Positions 24,966 to 33,375 of a stretch of DNA of 52,618 bases are shown here, piece after piece. The DNA is from Candidatus Latescibacterota bacterium. GTDB lineage: Bacteria; Latescibacterota; UBA2968; UBA8231. The DNA is taken from positions 1 through 52,618 of the forward strand of contig JAJDTN010000316.1 of the NCBI GenBank assembly GCA_022827165.1, written 5' to 3'. A program made the position numbers and the translations under genes. The notes under the pieces were generated by a model, which had not been told where the DNA came from, did not search any database, and saw only the letters and a program-made list of their open reading frames with translations. Position 1 is the stretch's first letter. The number at the start of each line of letters is the position of its first letter.

Positions 24966-27900
24966 ATGAGTCGAGTGAACGCCAAGACCAATAAACGAAA
25001 ATCATTCGTCTTGAGGTTGGCCCAAGAGAACCGGGACTTCTACGGATCGCGGGATGGTCGCGGCACACTACGCGCATTCGAGTTGGCCTTCGAGAATCCA
25101 TGGGTATACCTGTTTGAACTGGTGCAGAATGCACTCGATGCAGGCGCACGCTCCATCGCCGTTCGGCTTGGAGAAGCTGGCGACGCTCTGACCTTCCAGC
25201 ACGACGGGGGTCATTCGCTCGAAGAGGAGGACGTCGAGGGACTCTCGAAGGTCTTCCGGTCGACCAAGGGCGCCTCGTCCGTGGGTTTCATGGGTATCGG
25301 CTTCAAGAGCGTATTCGGGAGGTTTCAGGAGGCCCGAGTCTCTGGGAGCGGCTGGACATTTCGCTATGAGACCACCCAAGTGGTGGGTGAGGAGTATGGA
25401 GACGTACAACGCGATCTTCTGGGGGCGGTCATCCCGGTCTGGGATGACTCGATTCGGGCACCCGAACGTGGTTTCACGACCCGTTTCGAGATGCATCGGC
25501 CGACGGAAGAAGGAGCGGATGTCCAGGCGGACCTGGCGCACTTTCTTCCCGAGGGAGATCGCACCCTACTCGCGATCTTGGCGGCGTCCGGGCTGAAGCG
25601 TCTGGAAGTGAACGGTCAGGCATGGGAATTGAGCATCAGTGAAGAACCCGGTGAGAGCTTGGTGGCGACCGCGTCTACGCACGACGAGAACCGGCTCTGG
25701 CGGCTATTTCGGGCGCAATTCCGGCCTTCCAGGGAAGCGGTTGCCTGCTTTCTCGAACACAGGAGAATCCAGCCTTCCGAGGGAGAGCGCGAGCAGGTCT
25801 ACGCTGAAGCGGCCAGAGATCGCCAGCTGTTGGGCGTGCTGCCCCTGGACAACGACGGCATGCCCAAGCCACCGGCCAGGGGACGGGTCTGGGCCACCTT
25901 GCCAACAGAGGTTTTTCTGCCTTTCGGCCTGCACATCAATGCCGACTGGCTGTTGAACATCTCCCGGACCGGCCTCCGGGAGATCGAGGACAATCCCTGG
26001 CAGCGCGGTATCGCAGACAGCATCGCGGGGATATTGGCGGGCTTCCTCGAGTGGTCCGCTGATACGTTTGCGGAGCCCGACAGGGCCAAGGCGGCCTTCA
26101 AGGCCCTCGCGTTGCCATCGCCCGAAGCTGGAGGACTTGAAGCGCTGCTTGCCGAGGAGCGCTGGCTATCGGGGTTGCGGAGTCGCCTTGAGGAAGCTGC
26201 GGTGTTGCCCGTCTGGACCGAGGAGATCGGCACGCTGGCGTTCGCGACACCGGGCGATACCGTGGTCCCGCCCGCCCCGTTGGCGAGAGCATTCAGCAAG
26301 TATCCGGAGCTGCAACCGGCGGTTCTCTTGAGAAGGTCCGTGCTCATGGGCGATGTGCTTGGTCCCGATGCGCTCAAGTTTCTGCGCCGAATTGGCCTTC
26401 TCGGAGAGATGTCGCCGCAAGAATTGGAGCAAGTGTGGCAGGGTGGTCTGGAAGGTTGGTGGAAACAGTTCTCCGGAGAGCGCGAGAGCCGGCGGCGCCT
26501 GCTTTTTCGCCTATGGGCTGCTGTCGCCGATCTGCTTTCTGATGAGGTCTGGCGGGAGGTCGATCTTCATTGCATTCGTTCCGTGGTGGGCAAATGGCAC
26601 CCGGTGACCGAGGTCGTATTCCTCAACGAGAGGCTTCCAACCAAGAGGGAGCCGGGCGGAGCCCAAACCCGCGGATTTGTGGAGCCGTTCGTTCCGGACG
26701 AGAACCGCTTGGGGGACGAATCGGTTGCCACGCTTCGCCAACGGAGAAGCAACGAGCCTGAGCAGACGATCCTGTCGCAAGCCTGGGATTGGATCGAGAG
26801 CCACGCCCGCGGCATCAGTCTACAGGAGGTCGTGGAGGCTGCCGTGAACGATCTGAAGTCATCGGGAAATCTGGACTGGTCGGTGCTCGTACCACTCGGG
26901 CACTGGTCGAAGCACCGTAGTCGTTCTGACCTGTTGACTCACGTGCTTGTGGAATCGGAGAGCGGTCAGCGGGGTCTGCCGGTCGTCGAGGCACTCCTGG
27001 CAACCCCGTATGTCGAATACGGTCGGGATCTCGCCCTCCTGTTTCGGGCGAACCCGGCGATTTCGTCGGCATACTTGGACCAAGACCCAAAGCACGCAAG
27101 TTCAAGGGAATGGCGGGCGTTCTTCGAGAAAGCTGGCGCAAGGGGGGGGCTCGAAGTTCGTACTGTGGAGAAATGGGTTGGCCGAGGATGGGGAAAAGGG
27201 CGTGTTGCGGAGTTTCTGGGCTGGGAGGTAAGTGCGGTGCCTTGGCCGAATCAGGCAGGCTACAAACTTCGGGACTTCGACATCGAGCCAAGTCTTCCCG
27301 GTCTGGATGCACCAAAGAAACTGCGAGCGGCTCTCGCTGCTTGGATAGAGGATGGTTTCCAATTCCTCCATGCCACGGGGCGGCGGCAGTGCTCGTATTC
27401 CTATTACGGTTCCAACACCCGCCTTGGAACCGCGAGCGCCTGGGTCATCAAGCTGTCCAAACTGGCATGGGTACCTTGCGAAGATGGCGAACTCCGGCGT
27501 CCGCAGGACGTACTTCCATCGCCGGACCCGGCACGGGAGGACGCACCGGTTGCGGAACTCTCCTCCGAACTTCTGTCCGTATTGGAGGAGGAAGGCGTGA
27601 ACTTCGGTACGGCCATTCCGGAGGCTACATCGCTCCGCAGACTGGCGGCAGTAGGCTCTCGACTCGATGCAGAAGAGCTGGCGCAGCTTCTCTCCGAGTG
27701 CCGCGAACAGGTGGCGACGGACACGGACTGGGCCTTATTTGAACGAGCTCTCCAAGAGCTTACAGTGGCGTCGAGTGACAACCAGCGTTTCCCGCTCGAC
27801 CGGATCGTCCGGTGGGTCGGGGGTAGCCACCGAGGCGGGCTGGGCGGTTGGGTCGTACCGCTGGATCGGATCGAAGACGTGTTGCGAAGGGAGTTGGAAC

Positions 27901-29537
27901 ATCCCGACTTCCCCCGCGATTTCCCGGACGCTACCACCGGCGGCCAGGCTCTGGATTACATCCGGGAGGTCTGGAAGCGTGCCCGTTCGTCTCCCGAAGG
28001 GTTGGCCAACGAGGTGCGCGACCTGCTCCCGACCGCCTATGCCTACTGCTTGGAAGACTGTGCAGAGGATGCGGCGCTCTCTGAACGATGGGAGGAAGCT
28101 GCAACGGAGGCGGTGGTCTTTGCTGACCGGGAGTGGGTCGTATTGGCCGAGGCCGAAAACACCTATTTGGACGACATCGAAGAGCGGCGATTTCTCCCAA
28201 GCCAACTGCAGGTGCGAATTGTCACGGGCGGACACCTGGGTCACTCGAAGTCCCAGCAGATTCGCACTGCGGAAGCGATTTGCCTGCCGCTTCTGTCGTC
28301 TTCGGTAACGATGGAGTGGCATTTCGGAGAAGAGACGTCTGTCTCCGATGATTGGGTCTTCAGGCTCGACCTCACCTGGCAGCTTCTCCAACGGGTTCGT
28401 GGGAGCGAGCGGGAGGAGAGCGACGGGGCGGGAATCGAGACCGAGAAGCTCCCGAGGCTGACCTGCGTTCATGAGCTTGCTCTCGATGTCAGTGTCGGGA
28501 GCGTCGCCGCCGAGCGCGTACCCGTGAACGCCCGCCTGCACGAACGCGCTCTGACCGTAGCGGGGCGCCCGGTTCAGTTCGCGTCCGACGCGGCCAAGGA
28601 GTTACTCCGAGAGTATTCCTTCGGACAGCGCGCGGACCTTGCTGCCGACCTCACTGGCATGTTGACCGCAATCGACGCCGAACAGGATTTCCGTTTGGCT
28701 GCGGATAAGTTCCGGCGCTCCCATGCTCCCAAATTCGAAATGCCGCCAGAGTTTCGGCCGGATCTGGAGCATGAGGAAGCAACCGGCCGGGGAGACGAGC
28801 CGGCTGGACCCGCCAGTACCGCTGCACCGACCGGGCACGAAAGGCCGGAAGCGGATGCTCTGACTGACCAAGGGCCCACTTCCGGCACTCCTGGGCGTGG
28901 AGAATCTGATCTGAGAGGCGATACCAAGGCGGTCGATGCCCAGGGGCAACCCGTGAAGCCCGAGCACAAGGAATCTGGTGCAACGGGCGGCTCTTACACT
29001 ATGGACAGAGCTCTTTCCCAACAGAACGCCTTGGCCGATCAGTTGAGGAGTTCGCTGAAAGGGGAGATCGCGCCGAACCGTGAAGAGGACGATCTAGGCG
29101 AGACCGGGATGTCCAACGAAGACGGGGCCACGGCTCTCGGGGACGAAGAGTACCGAGAGGTTGCGGCGCGGTACGAGAGAGAGGCAGGCCGCGAGCCGGA
29201 ACTTGGCGATGCCCGTCAAACCGGCTGGGATATCCGCAGTGCGGACCCGAGGACCAAGGCGGTCCGCCTGATCGAGGTGAAGGGGAAGGGCCGTCCATGG
29301 GATGAAGACGAGGTCGTGGAGCTGACGCGAGCGCAGATAGGCAAGGCGTTTGAAACGACGGACAGGCAGGCGACGGATTCGTGGTACCTCTATGTAGTGG
29401 AGAAGACGGATGGCGGTGACTACCAAGTGCTCCCCATCGCAAATCCGGTTCGCGTTGCCGCCAAGTGGATACTTCTCGGCAAAGCGTGGCGGATGGTCGC
29501 GGAAAGCCCCAAGTCTGTTGCCGGCCCTCGAGACTGA
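24966..29537 (+). CDS. Giant sacsin/Hsp90-type ATPase protein with C-terminal DUF3883 domain
   Basis: 1523 residues, the largest gene here. Residues about 40-200 form a GHKL ATPase: N-box ELVQNALDAGA (Glu51, Asn55, Asp58), G1 box HDGGH (Asp80, with His replacing the usual last Gly), and the sacsin-like ATP-lid and G2 box STKGASSVGFMGIGFKSVF (99-117). About 1,000 residues without recognisable motifs follow, then a low-complexity charged linker (about 1255-1395). Residues about 1400-1510 match DUF3883, with GWDIRS (Asp1422) and LIEVKGKG (Glu1437, Lys1439) forming a PD-(D/E)XK-like core and a later Gln-containing helix (RAQIGKAFE). GHKL ATPases joined to restriction-type nuclease folds occur in prokaryotic antiphage loci. 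I infer nucleotide-driven conformational control of a nuclease or nucleic-acid-binding end. No known named system is matched. Confidence 0.85.
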   Translation: MSRVNAKTNKRKSFVLRLAQENRDFYGSRDGRGTLRAFELAFENPWVYLFELVQNALDAGARSIAVRLGEAGDALTFQHDGGHSLEEEDVEGLSKVFRSTKGASSVGFMGIGFKSVFGRFQEARVSGSGWTFRYETTQVVGEEYGDVQRDLLGAVIPVWDDSIRAPERGFTTRFEMHRPTEEGADVQADLAHFLPEGDRTLLAILAASGLKRLEVNGQAWELSISEEPGESLVATASTHDENRLWRLFRAQFRPSREAVACFLEHRRIQPSEGEREQVYAEAARDRQLLGVLPLDNDGMPKPPARGRVWATLPTEVFLPFGLHINADWLLNISRTGLREIEDNPWQRGIADSIAGILAGFLEWSADTFAEPDRAKAAFKALALPSPEAGGLEALLAEERWLSGLRSRLEEAAVLPVWTEEIGTLAFATPGDTVVPPAPLARAFSKYPELQPAVLLRRSVLMGDVLGPDALKFLRRIGLLGEMSPQELEQVWQGGLEGWWKQFSGERESRRRLLFRLWAAVADLLSDEVWREVDLHCIRSVVGKWHPVTEVVFLNERLPTKREPGGAQTRGFVEPFVPDENRLGDESVATLRQRRSNEPEQTILSQAWDWIESHARGISLQEVVEAAVNDLKSSGNLDWSVLVPLGHWSKHRSRSDLLTHVLVESESGQRGLPVVEALLATPYVEYGRDLALLFRANPAISSAYLDQDPKHASSREWRAFFEKAGARGGLEVRTVEKWVGRGWGKGRVAEFLGWEVSAVPWPNQAGYKLRDFDIEPSLPGLDAPKKLRAALAAWIEDGFQFLHATGRRQCSYSYYGSNTRLGTASAWVIKLSKLAWVPCEDGELRRPQDVLPSPDPAREDAPVAELSSELLSVLEEEGVNFGTAIPEATSLRRLAAVGSRLDAEELAQLLSECREQVATDTDWALFERALQELTVASSDNQRFPLDRIVRWVGGSHRGGLGGWVVPLDRIEDVLRRELEHPDFPRDFPDATTGGQALDYIREVWKRARSSPEGLANEVRDLLPTAYAYCLEDCAEDAALSERWEEAATEAVVFADREWVVLAEAENTYLDDIEERRFLPSQLQVRIVTGGHLGHSKSQQIRTAEAICLPLLSSSVTMEWHFGEETSVSDDWVFRLDLTWQLLQRVRGSEREESDGAGIETEKLPRLTCVHELALDVSVGSVAAERVPVNARLHERALTVAGRPVQFASDAAKELLREYSFGQRADLAADLTGMLTAIDAEQDFRLAADKFRRSHAPKFEMPPEFRPDLEHEEATGRGDEPAGPASTAAPTGHERPEADALTDQGPTSGTPGRGESDLRGDTKAVDAQGQPVKPEHKESGATGGSYTMDRALSQQNALADQLRSSLKGEIAPNREEDDLGETGMSNEDGATALGDEEYREVAARYEREAGREPELGDARQTGWDIRSADPRTKAVRLIEVKGKGRPWDEDEVVELTRAQIGKAFETTDRQATDSWYLYVVEKTDGGDYQVLPIANPVRVAAKWILLGKAWRMVAESPKSVAGPRD

Positions 29538-29561
29538 TCCAGGGAGGTCTGAGGTGGCGAC

Positions 29562-29635
29562 TCGACACCTGCTGGACCGGCCCTTACGGCGGCAACAGCA
29601 ACGAGGTGTTCCACGGGTGCCTGAGGCCCTCGTGA
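29562..29635 (+). pseudogene. 3' fragment of the BNR-like gene
   Basis: Carries the last 24 codons and TGA (29633-29635) of the BNR-like gene with three amino-acid changes in the well-aligned part (His to Asn, Tyr to His, Lys to Arg) relative to the complete gene. There is no start or remaining gene body here. Confidence 0.85.
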
Positions 29636-29717
29636 AAGGTCTGCCATCATGAAGGTCTGCATCGTCGGCGCCGGCATCTTCGGCATGGCCGCCGCCCTGG
29701 AGCTGCGCCGGCGCGGC
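29562..29717 (+). repeat. Right copy of the direct repeat bounding the inserted block
   Basis: Ungapped counterpart of 22924-23079 at an offset of 6638 bases. In this copy the oxidase start is intact and the BNR-gene end is the non-functional fragment. It restores ribosome binding site (GAAAGGT, 8 bases before ATG), start codon and first 23 codons of the oxidase. Confidence 0.95.
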
Positions 29718-30788
29718 CACGCGGTGACCCTGGTCGAGCGCGGCGAGATCCCCAACCCGGAGGCGTCGAGCACCGATGTCTCCAAGGTGATCCGCCGCAC
29801 CAACTACCCGAACGAGATCTACGTCGAGCTGGTGACGCGGGCGGCGGCCCAGTGGCGGGAGTGGCACGAGCGCACCAGCCGCTCGATCTACTTCCAGACA
29901 GGCAAGCTGATCGCGGTACGCGGCTTCGGACCCGACCACGAGGCCCTGACCGGCTGGGAGACCCTGAGCCGCCTGGGCAAGGATGTCACCGAGCTGACGG
30001 TGGAGGAGGTGAACCGGCGGTTCCCCCAGTTCTCCGTCGGCGCCGAGGACCGGCTGTTCCACGATCCCTGGGCCGGCTACCTGCGCAGCGGCCAGGCCCT
30101 GGCCGACCTGGCGGGTCTGGCCCGCGAGGCGGGAGTGGCGATCCGGGAGAACACGCAGGTGACCGCCGTCGAGGAGACCGCTTCCGGCGCCAGGGTGAGA
30201 TGGGCCTCGGGGTCCCGCGACTGGGACCGCGTGATCGTGGCCGCCGGCCCCTGGATCGGGGAGCTGCTGCCGGCGATGAAGCCCCGGGTGCGCATCACGC
30301 GGCAGCAGATGGCCTTCTTCGTCCCGGTGGACCCGGCCCCGTTCGAGCGCGGCCGCTTCCCCGTGTGGTCGATCCTGTCGCCCGGCAACCTCTGGTACGG
30401 CTTCCCGCGGCTGCCCGAGGGGTTCGTCAAGATCGCCGAGGACAGCAAGGTCGATGACGCCGCCGTCGACGTCTCCCGCGAGCCGACGCCGGAGTTCCTG
30501 GACTGGGCGCGGGAGTTCGCAGCCGAGCGCATTCCCGCCCTCGGCGCCGAGATCGTCGGCGGCCGGTCGTGCCTCTACACCAACATGGCCGACATGGAAG
30601 ACGAGCAGTTCGTCATCGACTGGGCCCCGGGGTGCGAGCGGGTGCTGATCGCCGGCTGCGGCTGCGGCCACGGCTTCAAGTTCGGGGGCGCCATCGGCCC
30701 GGTGATCGCCGACGCCCTGGAGGACCGAGAGAACCACCTCGGAGATCTGTTCAGGATCGGAAACCGTTTCGAGAAGGGAGCGGCGTGA
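29649..30788 (+). CDS. FAD-dependent amine oxidase, sarcosine-oxidase-like (DAO family)
   Basis: 379 residues from ATG at 29649. The Rossmann motif GAGIFG (Gly7, Gly9, Gly12) and LVERG mark FAD binding. Near the C-terminus, SCLYTNMADMEDEQFVID followed by GCGCGHGFKFGG matches monomeric sarcosine oxidase and N-methyltryptophan oxidase; Cys308 corresponds to the residue that binds FAD covalently. It would oxidise a secondary amine such as an N-methyl amino acid, releasing an aldehyde and hydrogen peroxide. The true substrate is unknown. It shares a TGATG overlap with the downstream dipeptidase-like gene. Before the insertion it lay 13 bases after the BNR-like gene. Confidence 0.88.
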   Translation: MKVCIVGAGIFGMAAALELRRRGHAVTLVERGEIPNPEASSTDVSKVIRRTNYPNEIYVELVTRAAAQWREWHERTSRSIYFQTGKLIAVRGFGPDHEALTGWETLSRLGKDVTELTVEEVNRRFPQFSVGAEDRLFHDPWAGYLRSGQALADLAGLAREAGVAIRENTQVTAVEETASGARVRWASGSRDWDRVIVAAGPWIGELLPAMKPRVRITRQQMAFFVPVDPAPFERGRFPVWSILSPGNLWYGFPRLPEGFVKIAEDSKVDDAAVDVSREPTPEFLDWAREFAAERIPALGAEIVGGRSCLYTNMADMEDEQFVIDWAPGCERVLIAGCGCGHGFKFGGAIGPVIADALEDRENHLGDLFRIGNRFEKGAA

Positions 30789-31795
30789 TGTCGAGCGAGG
30801 CGAGGAGGATCTACGACGAGGCAGTGGTCATCGACGGGCTCAACGTCAGCAACTGGGAGAGCGACGCCGTCTTCGAGGGGCTGCGGGCCGGCGGCGTGAC
30901 CGCCATCAACGCCACGGTGGCCACGTGGGAGAACTTCGCCCAGACCATGGCCCACCTGTCGGTCTGGATGCGGCGCTTCCGCGAGCGCGACGACATCCTG
31001 CAGGTGAAGGAGACGGCCGACATCCACGCCGCCAGGGAGCAGGGAAGGACGGGGATCATCCTCGGCTTCCAGAACGCCTCCCCCATCGAGAACGAGCTCG
31101 ACCGCCTGGGGCTGTTCCTGGCCCTCGGGGTGCGGGTCATCCAGCTGACCTACCACGAGACCAACCTCCTCGGCAGCGGCTGCTGGGAGCGCAACGACGC
31201 CGGCCTCAGCAACTTCGGCGTCGACGCGGTGCGCGAGATGAACCAGCTCGGCATCGTCATCGATCTGTCCCACGTCGGTCCGAAAACGACCTTGGAGGCG
31301 ATCGAGGTCTCCGAGCAGCCGGTGGCCATCACCCACGCCAACGCGCTCAGCTTCTGCGGCCACCCGCGCAACAAGGAGGAGGAGGCCCTGGTGGCCGTCG
31401 CCGAGAAGGGAGGCGTGGTGGGCGCCACGTCCTTCGCCAACTTCCTTCCGAGGGGGTTCGACTCGACGGTGAAGGACTTCGTCGATGCCATCGACGACAT
31501 GGTGGAGCGCATCGGCATCGACCACGTGGCCATCGGCACCGATTCCACCCACGATCAGCCCCTCGAGTTCTGGCACTACATCGTCTCGCAGCAGGGCACC
31601 AAGTTCCCCTCCACCTTTGCCGATGGGTCGGTGCCGTACACGGAGCTGAGCTTCCAGCCGAAGGGGATGGAGACCCCGGCGGAGTTCCCCAACCTGGCGG
31701 AGGTCCTGGCCGGCCGCGGCTACGGCGCCGACGACATCGGCAAGCTGCTGGGCGGCAACTGGCTGCGTCTCTTCGAGCGGGTGTGGAACCCCTGA
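30788..31795 (+). CDS. Membrane-dipeptidase (M19) family protein with altered metal site
   Basis: 335 residues from ATG at 30788 (TGATG overlap with the oxidase). The fold is clear: LGVRVIQLTYHETNLLGSG, GIVIDLSHVG, ITHANALSF and HVAIGTDSTHD. In canonical M19 enzymes two zinc ions are held by HxD near the N-terminus, a bridging Glu and two later His. Here the HxD position reads DGLNV (Leu18, Val20) and the Glu is Gln95 (GFQNA), while His162 and His183 are kept. At least one metal site is therefore missing, as in a divergent M19 subfamily. It may be a mono-metal hydrolase with a different substrate. The context suggests processing of a modified amino acid or small amide (inference). Confidence 0.85.
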   Translation: MSSEARRIYDEAVVIDGLNVSNWESDAVFEGLRAGGVTAINATVATWENFAQTMAHLSVWMRRFRERDDILQVKETADIHAAREQGRTGIILGFQNASPIENELDRLGLFLALGVRVIQLTYHETNLLGSGCWERNDAGLSNFGVDAVREMNQLGIVIDLSHVGPKTTLEAIEVSEQPVAITHANALSFCGHPRNKEEEALVAVAEKGGVVGATSFANFLPRGFDSTVKDFVDAIDDMVERIGIDHVAIGTDSTHDQPLEFWHYIVSQQGTKFPSTFADGSVPYTELSFQPKGMETPAEFPNLAEVLAGRGYGADDIGKLLGGNWLRLFERVWNP

Positions 31796-32712
31796 TGGAG
31801 GGACCGCGGAGCGAGGAGATCGCCCGCATCGGGGACCTCACCGGCCGGCGCCCCACCGGCTTCCGCCGGGCCGCCGGCGGCTACACGCCGGCCGAGCGCT
31901 GGGTGGTGGAGCTGGAAGGCGGCGACAGGGCCTTCGCCAAGATCGGCGTCGATGCGAGGACGGCAGGGTGGCTGCGCGACGAGCACCGGGCCTACTCCGT
32001 TCTCGCCGGGGAGTTCATGCCGCGGCTGCGCGGATGGGACGACGGCGAGCGGCCGCTGCTGCTGCTGGAGGACCTGAGTGGCTGCTTCTGGCCGCCTCCC
32101 TGGGCCGCCTCCCGGGTCGATCAGGTGCTCGAGGCTCTGGCCGCGCTCCGGGCGGTCGATGCCGCCGGCGTCCTGCCCCCGGTGGGCGAGCTGACGGGCG
32201 GCTGGCGGCAGGTCGCCGCCGACCCGGAACCGTTCCTGTCCCTCGGGCTGGCCACCGGGCGCTGGCTGCGCGACAACGCCCCGGTGCTGGCCGCCGCCGA
32301 GGACGAGGCGTCCCTCGACGGACCCTCTCCCGCCCACCTGGACGTGCGCAGCGACAACCTCTGCTTCCGCGGCGGCCGGGCGGTGCTGGTGGACTGGAAC
32401 CACGCCGTTCTCGCCCACCCCGACCTCGACATCGCCGGTTGGGCGCCGAGCCTGCATGCCGAGGGCGGCCCACCGCCGGAGCAGATCCTGCCCGGCGCGG
32501 GACCCCTGGCCGCCGTCATCAGCGGCTACTTCGCCGACAGGGCCGGCCAGCCGGTGATCCCCACGGCGCCGCGGGTGCGCGACGTGCAGCGCCGGCAGTT
32601 GCGCACGGCCCTGCCCTGGGCGGTGCGCGCCTTGGGGCTGGCGTCCCTCGACGGACCCGCCGCCGGCGGAGAAGCGTCCCTCAACCCCATTCAAGGGAGA
32701 ATGACCCCGTGA
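31795..32712 (+). CDS. Aminoglycoside-phosphotransferase-like (APH) small-molecule kinase
   Basis: 305 residues; ATG at 31795 overlaps the previous stop by one base (TGATG). The kinase-like fold is indicated by an N-lobe with AFAKIGVDA (candidate ATP-binding Lys), PLLLLEDLSG hinge, the Brenner motif AHLDVRSDNLCF (His, catalytic Asp, Asn) and VLVDWNHA (metal-binding Asp). Such proteins phosphorylate aminoglycosides, choline, homoserine, sugars or fructosamines. With an amine oxidase and an M19-like hydrolase in the same operon, a metabolic kinase is more likely than a resistance enzyme (inference). Confidence 0.82.
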   Translation: MEGPRSEEIARIGDLTGRRPTGFRRAAGGYTPAERWVVELEGGDRAFAKIGVDARTAGWLRDEHRAYSVLAGEFMPRLRGWDDGERPLLLLEDLSGCFWPPPWAASRVDQVLEALAALRAVDAAGVLPPVGELTGGWRQVAADPEPFLSLGLATGRWLRDNAPVLAAAEDEASLDGPSPAHLDVRSDNLCFRGGRAVLVDWNHAVLAHPDLDIAGWAPSLHAEGGPPPEQILPGAGPLAAVISGYFADRAGQPVIPTAPRVRDVQRRQLRTALPWAVRALGLASLDGPAAGGEASLNPIQGRMTP

Positions 32713-33278
32713 CAACCCTGCCCGAGCTGTGGCTTCCCATCGTGGTGTCGGGAGCCCTGGTCTGGATCGTCAGCGCCGTCGTGTGGATGGCGCTGCCCCA
32801 CCACAAGTCAGACTACCGCGGCCTGCCCGACGAAGAGGCGGCGCGCCAGGCGCTGCAGCCGCAGGAGCTGGCGCCCGGACTCTACAACATCCCCAACCTC
32901 GCCTCGCGGGCGGCGATGAAGGAGCCCGAGAACCAGAGGAAGTTCGCCGAGGGCCCCGTGGCGTTCATGACGGTGCTGCCCAAGGGGGACCCGGCCATGG
33001 CCCGCCAGATGGTGACCACCTTCGCGTACTTCCTCGTCGCCGGGGCCGCCGTGGCCTACGTCACCGGCCGCGCCCTCGGGCCCGGGGCGGAGTCGATGGC
33101 GGTCTTCCGCCTGGCCGGCGCCGTGGCCTGGCTGCTCTACGGCTGGGGGCGCGTCCTGGAGTCGGTGTGGTTCGGACTGCCGTGGTCCCAGCAGGTCAAG
33201 CAGCTCTTCGACGCCCTGCTCTACGCCCTGGTGACCGCCGCCGTCTTCGCCTGGCTGTGGCCGGCCATGGGCGGGTAG
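32709..33278 (+). CDS. Small integral membrane protein, unknown function
   Basis: 189 residues from GTG at 32709, overlapping the kinase stop as GTGA, with GGGAGA about 9 bases upstream. One N-terminal helix (LWLPIVVSGALVWIVSAVVW) is followed by a conserved-looking cytoplasmic or periplasmic stretch (LPHHKSDYRGLPDEEAAR, ELAPGLYNIPN) and two or three more helices after residue 100. I recall similar short proteins of unknown function in uncultured FCB-type genomes but cannot name a family. Last gene of the operon. Confidence 0.7.
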   Translation: MTTLPELWLPIVVSGALVWIVSAVVWMALPHHKSDYRGLPDEEAARQALQPQELAPGLYNIPNLASRAAMKEPENQRKFAEGPVAFMTVLPKGDPAMARQMVTTFAYFLVAGAAVAYVTGRALGPGAESMAVFRLAGAVAWLLYGWGRVLESVWFGLPWSQQVKQLFDALLYALVTAAVFAWLWPAMGG

Positions 33279-33339
33279 CCGCCCATGGCGCCGCGCAGGG
33301 TCTCGATGCGGCCGGTTCGTCCATCGTGCGGCGCCGGCC

Positions 33340-33348
33340 TATCCTTTG
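33340..33348 (+). promoter_or_regulatory. Possible -10 element upstream of the repeat lipoprotein
   Basis: TATCCTTTG, 27 bases before ATG at 33376, can be read as a sigma70 -10 (TATCCT) or as a near match to the TAnnTTTG box. The -35 region is weak. Confidence 0.3.
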
Positions 33349-33375
33349 CCCGCGGCCCTTCGAAAGGAGCGCAAG

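Larger units (their letters stand above)
23080..29561 (+). mobile_element. 6.5 kb inserted block of lower GC carrying three genes
   Basis: Lies between two near-identical direct repeats and interrupts an operon whose genes were originally 13 bases apart. Base composition drops visibly: 24241-24300 has 30 G/C in 60, against 47 in 60 at 15001-15060, and codon choice loses the strong third-position G/C bias of the neighbours. All three genes point in the operon direction. No integrase, transposase, terminal inverted repeat or tRNA attachment site is visible, so the element is either a remnant, mobilised in trans, or came in by homologous recombination using the flanking sequence. Confidence 0.85.

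Noticed and set aside
23109..29537. Eight-base direct repeat GAGACTGA at 23109-23116 and 29530-29537 near the ends of the inserted block
   Set aside because: Not at the junctions, and such short matches are expected by chance; the 146-base repeat defines the boundaries.
23080..29561. Prophage or classic integrative element
   Set aside because: No integrase, recombinase, phage structural gene or tRNA attachment site is visible in or next to the block.
31795..32712. Aminoglycoside resistance gene
   Set aside because: APH-like fold alone does not imply resistance; the operon context with amine oxidase and hydrolase points to metabolism.
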